Positions 57,632-64,000 of a stretch of 64,000 nt of DNA are shown here, piece after piece. The number at the start of each line of letters is the position of its first letter. Position 1 is the first letter of the stretch. A program made the translations under genes and the position numbers. Source of the stretch: Lomentospora prolificans (Eukaryota; Ascomycota; Sordariomycetes; Microascales; Microascaceae); contig JARFXM010000006.1 of assembly GCA_029532625.1 (NCBI GenBank), forward strand, positions 1,922,001 through 1,986,000, in the 5' to 3' direction. The notes under the pieces are model-generated. The model made no database searches, had not been told where the DNA came from, and was given only the letters and a program-made list of their open reading frames with translations.

Positions 57632-60600
57632 TTAAGCAAGGCCTGTAACTCTCCTCACCGACTTCCTCGCACCATCACCAGTCACAATGATTGCGCCCTC
57701 CATGTCTAGTACTCTCATGCTCTCCGCAAAATCTGCGTTCTCAATCGGCACATTTGAGCCCTCTGCTACCTTCTTAGCCACGTCGTTCCACCTGACAGTC
57801 TGGCCACCGGCAGTCATCTCGTCGAGCACCTTCAGAACGGCTGCCTTGAGTTCTTCCTTCATACGCCTATCTGCTGCGCTTGTGCCTTCCGTGAGCAGAC
57901 TCATATCGATACGGCCCTGGGCATCAGTGGCTGCTGTCTTGAGGGCGGAGCGGATGAGACGGTACGCCTCGCGTACGTCAGCGCGAGTGACGGTTGTGGA
58001 CAGTCGCATCTTGGCGTGGGCTTCTGAGAGACGAATCATACTCTCGAGCTGACGGGTCGTCGCGGTGATTCGCTTCTCCGACGCACGCACATCCTGGCCA
58101 AGCTTGCGCATCTCAACGTAGCAGTCGGAGAGCTCTCGAGCAGCCTCGGGCTCGATAGTGGGGTGAATGTTGGCCTTGGCGTACGAGATGTACAAGGTAA
58201 GGAATTCAACAGGCTAGTAAATATAGTCAGCATTGGAGTAATAATTGACATCATAAGCAGAGACGGGCGGTTTCCCGCGTGCCGCCGTGGGGGCCCGAGG
58301 GAGGAGGGGAAGGGGAATCCCAAGAAAAGGGCTGGGTTCAGAGTTGCAGTTTATGCTTTGTTGCTTCTTTCAAGTAGCAGGTCTTGAGGCTGCCTCAGAA
58401 ACACGGACCAATTGATCTCATCATAAAGCCCAACGACGTGAAAGGAGATGGGGAAGGAACTCGAGCTAAGGAAGAGAAGCGAAACTTACTAGTATCTCGT
58501 TATTCGAGGGTGCGTGCTGGGGAGTATCCTCAAGGTACATGGACAACAGGTGCTTGGCCAAACGCCTATCGTTCTTCTCATCGACACGATCGAGAATCAA
58601 GTACACAAGATCGAATCGAGACAAGAGCGTAGGAGGGAGATCAATGTTCTGCGGAACGGGTAGGTCGGGGTTGTATCGACTGCCGATGGGGTTGGCAGAC
58701 GCAAGAATACTGGTTCTGGCATTCAAGGTGGTGATAATACCAGCCTTGGCAACGGACACAGTCTGCTGTTCCATGACTTCGTGAAGAACAGACCGGGTAG
58801 ACTCCGACATCTTGTCGAACTCGTCGATGCAGCAGACGCCTCCGTCAGACAGGACAAGAGCACCGGACTCGAGGACGAGTTGGCGGGTCTCGGGATCGCG
58901 CGTAACGTACGCGGTCAAACCGACAGCCGAAGAGCCCTTTCCGCTCGTGTACACTCCGCGGGGGGCGATCTTGTGTACGTATGAGAGCAACTGCGACTTC
59001 GAAGTAGACGGGTCACCGCACAAGAGAACGTTGATGTCACCTCGATACCGCGGGCTACCACCCTTGGCGAACGACTTGTTGGTGCCGCCAAAGAGCTGCA
59101 GAAGGATGCCCTTCTTGACATCATCCATCTCGTAAATTGATGGAGCCAGAGACCGTGACAGGAGCTCGTAGATATCCTCTCGAGCCGCCGTCTGCTTGAT
59201 CTTCTCTTCCTCCTCCGGAGTGATCTTTCTGGTCTCTGGGATGTGGTTCTCCTCGTTGCTTGTAGCCTGTTCCTCGGCCTCATGGCCCTCGATGGCCAGA
59301 GTGGAAGGATCAGTGCCGAGACGTTTCTTGTCTACCTTTTGGATGTGGAGGACATCGACGTAGGTCTTGAAGACGCTCTTGACTGACCTCTGGCGAGGAT
59401 TGACTCGCACAGGACTAGCCCTAAAGATACCTGTAATCTGGACACGGTCGCCCGCCTTGCAAAAGTCTACAAGTTCGTTATAGACACAGACAGAGACAGA
59501 GTGAGGGGTCTGACCAGCGGGAACCATATCGGGAGTCTCCTGAAGCTTGATGACCTGCTTATCCGTAAACTCGCACCTATTGTGGACTATCTGCATCGAG
59601 TTCTTGGAAGCGCAAATCGGGCGGGGGCATTCGGTCGGCTCCCTAATCCTTCCACGCTCAAGCTCAACGTTGGTGGTGTGGCCGCAAACGTTGCATTTGA
59701 AGAAGGCATCTTTCATATCAGGAATTACAGGAGTAGTTCGAATGACCAATCCCTTGATGGAGATGAGATGGTCCATGTCTATGAATACCATCAGTAAGCG
59801 AATGCATAGAGGACAATATCGAACTTGAAAGAGATACGTACCAGAGGGATTGAGCTCTCGTAAGTTGGTGGTTTTTTCGAGGCCGAAAGGTCGGACCAAA
59901 TAGGCAGTCTTCTCAATCTGTTCTTCGACCGAGGGGTGAAGAAGTCTAGAACCAGGCGTGGACTCGGGGTGATCCGAGCTGGGGAACACAGGCTCTGAGC
60001 TTTGGCTGGGATTCAGCTGGCCAGCGCTGCTCTGGGAGGCTCGATCCTTGAGCCCGCCTTTGGTTGCCAACTCAAGAATGGTATCCTTCACGGCTTGATC
60101 CATGACGGGGACAATTTCCTGGGGGTAGAGGATGAGCTGGTGCCACAGCTTCCTCGTGGGGGGATATAGTTTCAAGTCGGAAATGTCAAGATACAGCCTG
60201 GTAGTGCCGAGTAAAAGCATGGTCTCCAAAGCCTCGAGATACGGCTTCGAGCCAGCATCGGGAGAAGCCCTTATATCATCATCGGATAGGCCATCGGCGT
60301 ACATCCGGTATTTCTTAGTGAAGTTCCGGAGGAAGTCGTTGAACGACATGAACGAGTCCTCAATCGAGACGGTGGTACCCCAGACAACACCATGTCCAGC
60401 GCCTCCTAGCACATCCGCCTCGGAGGTGGTTGGGTCCCTCTTTCCAAAGGTGCCCGTCTCCGACGGACCTTCTTGAATGACTCGGCCGACGTCATCGAGG
60501 ATGACTCTCCTCGCATTTGGTGTTCTGGCGATGCTGAGATCTGAATGAATGTCACCACGCAACGCGCGGCCGCTCGAGGGGCCAGCCCTGACGAAGAGCC

Positions 60601-61102
60601 CGCTGCTCTCGCTTCGAAGCTCAGATTGTTGGCGCAGCGAGCGACCAGGGCTGGAGCTAGGCTCATATCGGATGGGGGAGGATTCTAGAAGAGCCGCAGA
60701 TTAGCGAACTGTGGTCTCAAAGGAATTGGTGCAACAAGGGAGTCTCGTACGGCCGGCGAGAGTGCCGCTAGCGCGAGGAGTGCGATCACCCATAGACTGA
60801 GTATCGCTCATCTGTCGCAAAGGCGAGCTGGGTACCGCGGAAGCGTCATTCGCCGTGGTCTGGGTGTCCTGGCGGAGGGGAGAAGACACGTCGTGGTCCT
60901 GGCTTTGGCTGCCGCCACGCCTAACCGGCGACGATGACTGGTAGAACAATGGACTGGAAGCAAGTTGGCTTTGGCGAGTAGCCCGAGGTGTCGCACCAGC
61001 CTGGGAGGCCTGGGAAGCCGACGCGGCCGGGCTACTCCTAGGCGCCTCCGAATTTCTCGTTGACCGCCTCGGAGTCTGGCGCCTGCTCGAAGGAGAGGAC
61101 AT
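57632..61102 (-). CDS. mcm4: MCM complex helicase subunit Mcm4
   Basis: Subunit of the Mcm2-7 replicative helicase, nuclear. Exons 61102-60751, 60684-59842, 59778-58490 and 58213-57632 give 1021 aa. The N-terminal 180 residues are Ser/Thr/Pro-rich with many SP/TP and SSP sites (QTPRRSTRNS, SSPLRQDTQ), the serine-rich tail on which DDK and CDK act. A zinc finger has Cys427, Cys430, Cys449 and Cys454 (CNVCGHTT ... TECPRPIC). The AAA+ core has Walker A GDPSTSKS (653-660), Walker B CCIDEFDKM and arginine finger LLSRFDLVYLILD. The C-terminal exon carries the lid and winged helix (TRQLESMIRLSEAHAKMRLS). All four junctions keep phase and restore conserved sequence, for example RELNPSDMDHLISIKGLV. 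It is divergent from zeta-COP across 527 bp. Confidence 0.97.
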
Positions 61103-61629
61103 GTTGAATAATGTGCGATAGATATCTGTCCTTCTACTTCTGTTTGATGTTTTCACAGAGGGAAAAGCGGCGGAAGCTTTATGAAGGGGGAGAGGATGAG
61201 GGTTGCAGACTGAGGGGTATGACGATGCAGGGAAGGGGGGGAAACACTCCTTCTTCTTTGTCACGGTAGAAAAATCAATTAAAGGAGACGCGTTGAGAGG
61301 ACGCGTTCCACTTTACGCGGTAGTAGTGGTCTGTGCAACAGCCCTCGAGATGGAAGTATGAATTCTTCCTCAGTTTAACCGCTTTGGGGTTCACCGTTCA
61401 CCGCCAGGCAGTCCACCAGGGCGGGTGTTTTGCTGTTCCCGAGTGGCAGCAGCCGCAAGAATAGGGCCCCACCAAAAGCACTTGTAAACCGCACCGTGGC
61501 ATCCATTGATCGAAAGGAGCTCCCACGGACACCGGCGCAAGCTGTGCTCACGATCTATACCCAGAACCACCCGTATATTCCCTACACTACAGCCCTGCGA
61601 GATCGGCCAGTTACGAAAAGCTACTAAAT
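61103..61629. promoter_or_regulatory. Shared promoter region mcm4/ret3
   Basis: 527 bp between two divergent start codons, so both promoters must lie here or overlap the genes. I found no clear TATA box. An ACGCGT-like cell-cycle motif is only suggested by GACGCGTTGAGAGGACGCGT near 61287-61306, which contains two ACGCGT hexamer-like cores (ACGCGT at 61288 and 61301). Confidence 0.4.
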
Positions 61630-62384
61630 ATGTCTCCTGGAATGACTCTGTTCTCGGTTCAGGCCATCCTGATCCTGAGCAGCGAGGACGGATCGAGGAT
61701 ATTCGCCAAGTACTATAACCAACCCCACCATGCTCCCACAGGCCAAAGTCAAGGTATGTAACTCGGGCATGAGCTCCTGGCAGAGCTTCTGGATGGACTT
61801 TTTTTTTTTTTAACCAATTGGTGTTTACCTGTAGGCGCTACGGCCAGCAACCCCTACCCCGACCTAAAGGCGCAGAAGGCGTTTGAGAAAGGCCTCGCCG
61901 ACAAGACCCTCAAACAGACCGGAGATATTATCCTCTACGACAACAGGATCGTTCTTTACAAGATGGAGTCCGACGTCATGATGTACGTCGTAGGAAGCGT
62001 GGACGAGAACGAAATTCTGCTCTACAACGTCATCCTCGCCCTGAGGGACTCTCTTCACCTCCTCTTCAAGTATGTGATGGCACCCCCTTCCCCACGCGCA
62101 AGCTCGTATCCGAACGGAGCCTACGTGCTAACCAGATGCAAAGGCAATCTGTGGACAAGCGCACGATCATCGAGAACTACGATCTCGTATCCCTTGCCAT
62201 CGATGAAATCATTGACGACGGCATCATCCTCGAGACTGACCCCACCATCATCATCCAGCGAGTCAGCAAGGCGCCCAGCCAAGATGTCAACCTCAGCCGA
62301 ATCGACCTCAGTGAACAGGGAGTTAACAACTTGGCGCAACTAGGAAAGTCGAAGCTGGCGGATTGGTTGAGGCAGGGTCTCTAG
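61630..62384 (+). CDS. ret3: Coatomer subunit zeta (zeta-COP)
   Basis: Small subunit of the COPI coat for Golgi-to-ER and intra-Golgi transport. Exons 61630-61753, 61835-62069 and 62144-62384 give 199 aa, the usual length. The protein starts MSPGMTLFSVQAILILSSED and then KYYNQPHHAP. The longin-type core continues AQKAFEKGLADKTLKQTGDI, MYVVGSVDENEILLYNVILA, IENYDLVSLAIDEIIDDGII and TDPTIIIQRVSK. A CAG at 62135 directly after the branch point would be the stronger-looking acceptor but breaks the frame; the AAG at 62143 joins LLFK to QSVDKRT correctly. A 10-T run precedes the second exon. Confidence 0.96.
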
Positions 62385-62548
62385 CCCGTTATCAGAACGG
62401 CATAAACTTATTTTAAAACGTTGACGACGCTCACGGTAACTATTTCTGTTATGGTTTTATGGACAGAGCTTCATTCTTTGGTCTTGAAAATTCTATAGTG
62501 ATGTCTAGCATTGTTCTATCTCCTTTTTCTCCCTCATAAACTGTTGTT
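62385..62548. other. Short convergent 3' region
   Basis: 164 bp between the zeta-COP and Sua5 stops; nothing else is seen. The two transcripts probably overlap at their 3' ends. Confidence 0.6.
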
Positions 62549-63874
62549 CTATATCCGCGCTTCCGTAGCTGCCTTGCGGAGTCTGTTCATAACAGCCCCG
62601 GCGATGTCGACGTCGTCGTCGATGCCGTCGACAAAGATGATATCTGCACGCCTTCTATCTAACTCTCTCAGCGCGGAGAAGAGTCCTTGAGCGATGCCCC
62701 TAATATCTCTCCCAAGGTTGACGTCCAGTATCCTACCGATCGTCTCTCCCTTGTCGTTCTTCAAGTCACCTTCTTCCACGGTGTATGAGAGTTCGGCAGC
62801 GCCAGCAGTGCCAGCGTCCAACATATCTGCAGTGGATGCCACTAGATTCTCGTACTTGAATCCAGCCCCTTTATCCCAGCGTTGAGTACGTATGATGCCG
62901 ACCCTCCTACTGCCCCTTTGTGCATCCCCATTTGTATCGGCAGATACGTCATTCGCCACTGGCAGGTTTTCTCTATCGGACTCCATCACCCCTTTCAAGC
63001 CTCCCGCGAAGGAAGCCTCATAGAGGACAACCTTCGCCTTCGGACTGTAGTGCTTATACTTCATGCCCGGCGCTCTCGGGGCAGCGTTGCCTTCCTCACT
63101 ATGATCTTTATACGCCTTAACTGCATTCTCCCAGCCGGGGCATTTCCTCAGCTCTTGCAGACTGACACCGCCCGGCCGGAGCACGACCGGTGGGTCGCAC
63201 AGTCCGTCGACGACAGTGCTCTCGACGCCGACTCGACACGAACCTCCGTCGAGAATCAGTTCGATCCTCCCTTCGAGATCATCTAGCACATGCTGTGCAG
63301 TCGTAGGAGAAGGCTTGGTAGACGCGTTTGCCGAGGGCGCGGCCAACGGGGCATTCGTCAGTTTTATTAATGAGAGAGCTAGCGGCGACGAAGGCATTCG
63401 CGCTCCAAAGTTGGGTAGGCCGGCCGTGACCTCTGGCGCCAGCCTGGATGGCGCAGGGGCTGGGAGAAGGATGGTTAGAGGGCCGGGCCAGAACCTCTCT
63501 ATAAGCGGCCGGTATATGCTTGGTATCGGATCTTGGCCGGCGGCTTCGCTGCCTTGCGGGGTCAACAAGCTGCGGAGCATATCAAGATCGCAAACATGCA
63601 CGATAAGGGGGTTGTCTGATGGACGGCCCTTGGCCGCGTAGATGCCCTTTACGGCCGCGCTCCTCAGCGCATCCGCTCCCAAGCCATATACTGTTTCCGT
63701 CGGGAAGGCTACCGGTGTATCTGTTTCGCGAAGGTAGCGGGCCGCTTCAGTGAGTGCCGCTAAGTCGTTTTTGCTGGCACTGTTGACAGACCAGCTATCA
63801 AGATGGGTTGGCCCTTGGGGATCGCGGAAAGCGCCCAGCTGGGTCGACCCGACCTTAACTATCCTCGTCTTCAT
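62549..63874 (-). CDS. sua5: Threonylcarbamoyl-AMP synthase Sua5
   Basis: Makes L-threonylcarbamoyl-AMP from Thr, bicarbonate and ATP for the universal t6A37 modification of ANN-decoding tRNAs, in cytosol and mitochondria. Single exon, 441 aa from the ATG at 63874 (MKTRIVKVGSTQLG). YrdC domain: RETDTPVAFPTETVYGLGAD, IYAAKGRPSDNPLIVHV, FWPGPLTILLP, LAAPSANAS and STVVDGL with VVLRPG. SPGMKYKHYSPK-type linker (APGMKYKHYSPKAKVVLY) leads to the Sua5 domain ending at about 441 (FVDGIDDDVDIAGAVMNRL). The frame stays open 31 codons upstream of the ATG without another ATG; that stretch looks like a mitochondrial presequence and could be read from TTG at 63967 or the ACG before it. The upstream promoter is outside the window. 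Confidence 0.94.
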   Translation of the reverse strand: MKTRIVKVGSTQLGAFRDPQGPTHLDSWSVNSASKNDLAALTEAARYLRETDTPVAFPTETVYGLGADALRSAAVKGIYAAKGRPSDNPLIVHVCDLDMLRSLLTPQGSEAAGQDPIPSIYRPLIERFWPGPLTILLPAPAPSRLAPEVTAGLPNFGARMPSSPLALSLIKLTNAPLAAPSANASTKPSPTTAQHVLDDLEGRIELILDGGSCRVGVESTVVDGLCDPPVVLRPGGVSLQELRKCPGWENAVKAYKDHSEEGNAAPRAPGMKYKHYSPKAKVVLYEASFAGGLKGVMESDRENLPVANDVSADTNGDAQRGSRRVGIIRTQRWDKGAGFKYENLVASTADMLDAGTAGAAELSYTVEEGDLKNDKGETIGRILDVNLGRDIRGIAQGLFSALRELDRRRADIIFVDGIDDDVDIAGAVMNRLRKAATEARI

Positions 63875-63967
63875 GATGGAGGAAGTAAGTGTAGGTTTGG
63901 TCAAACTGGAGTATACACGGGCGGGGCCCAATGTAAAAAGCCTTGGAAAACTAGCTAGTTTCGCCAA
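63875..63967 (-). other. Candidate non-AUG N-terminal extension of Sua5
   Basis: In-frame, stop-free 31 codons before the Sua5 ATG read L/M-AKLASFPRLFTLGPARVYS and then SLTKPTLTSSI. They contain Lys and Arg but no Asp or Glu, and are rich in Ser, Leu and Thr. Near-cognate TTG and ACG codons stand at the beginning; the next in-frame stop upstream is TGA nine codons before the TTG. Confidence 0.5.
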
Positions 63968-64000
63968 CGTGAGATGCGACGCGCGCCACTCTCAAGATGA

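Noticed and set aside
1..64000. tRNA, rRNA, CRISPR arrays, prokaryotic mobile elements
   Set aside because: No B-box type TTCGANTCC with matching stems, no rRNA motifs and no regularly spaced repeats were seen on either strand by eye; a covariance-model search would be decisive for small RNAs.

Overview
The window is nuclear DNA of a filamentous ascomycete (Pezizomycotina, most likely a Sordariomycete). The genes carry short introns with GTRNGT donors, CTAAC-type branch points and YAG acceptors. They encode a group III histidine kinase, an eisosome protein, a VTC polyphosphate polymerase and a BIM1-like protein. A 4.6 kb AT-only block also looks like the product of repeat-induced point mutation (RIP). 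The species cannot be fixed from sequence alone. There are no tRNA, rRNA, CRISPR or prokaryotic features. Most gene models were rebuilt by hand from splice signals, and phase was checked at every junction.

Layout. 1-1758: 3' end of a Nik1/Os-1 histidine kinase. 3446-4589 (-): small coiled-coil protein. 4590-11067: long tract without a convincing gene. 11068-12954: SAM-HMG-box regulator. 14195-17016 (-): condensin subunit Brn1. 17835-20892: cation/Ca2+ exchanger. 22629-23564: disordered Asn/Asp/Arg-rich stress-type protein. 24430-29073: RIP-destroyed DNA transposon with surviving terminal inverted repeats. 29580-30892: phosphomannomutase. 31507-35285 (-): WW plus PhoD-like phosphatase. 37803-38870: small heat-shock protein. 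39325-40510 (-): eisosome Pil1/Lsp1. 40511-44425: gene-poor tract with one possible small ORF. 44426-45307: GPI-anchored BIM1-like protein. 45806-47420 (-): oligosaccharyltransferase Ost1. 48933-50659: hexokinase. 50832-52261 (-): Rmt2 arginine methyltransferase. 53570-56115: Vtc4. about 56730-57371: broken Cys/Met-metabolism PLP enzyme. 57632-61102 (-): Mcm4. 61630-62384: zeta-COP. 62549-63874 (-): Sua5.

This is a mostly housekeeping region. Chromosome biology (Brn1, Mcm4), the secretory pathway and glycosylation (phosphomannomutase, Ost1, zeta-COP), phosphate and calcium stores (Vtc4, exchanger), the plasma membrane and wall (Pil1, BIM1-like) and osmotic signalling (Nik1) lie side by side without operon logic. 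Phosphomannomutase supplies mannose-1-phosphate for the N-glycan donor that the Ost1 complex transfers, but the two genes are 15 kb apart.

I found no convincing new multigene system. The observations most worth checking are the RIP-erased TIR element and its ambiguous target duplication, a likely non-AUG mitochondrial extension of Sua5, a start codon split by an intron in Pil1, an acceptor choice that could switch the SAM-HMG protein between long and truncated forms, a same-frame uORF ending 3 nt before the exchanger start, and the twice-frameshifted PLP-enzyme relic.
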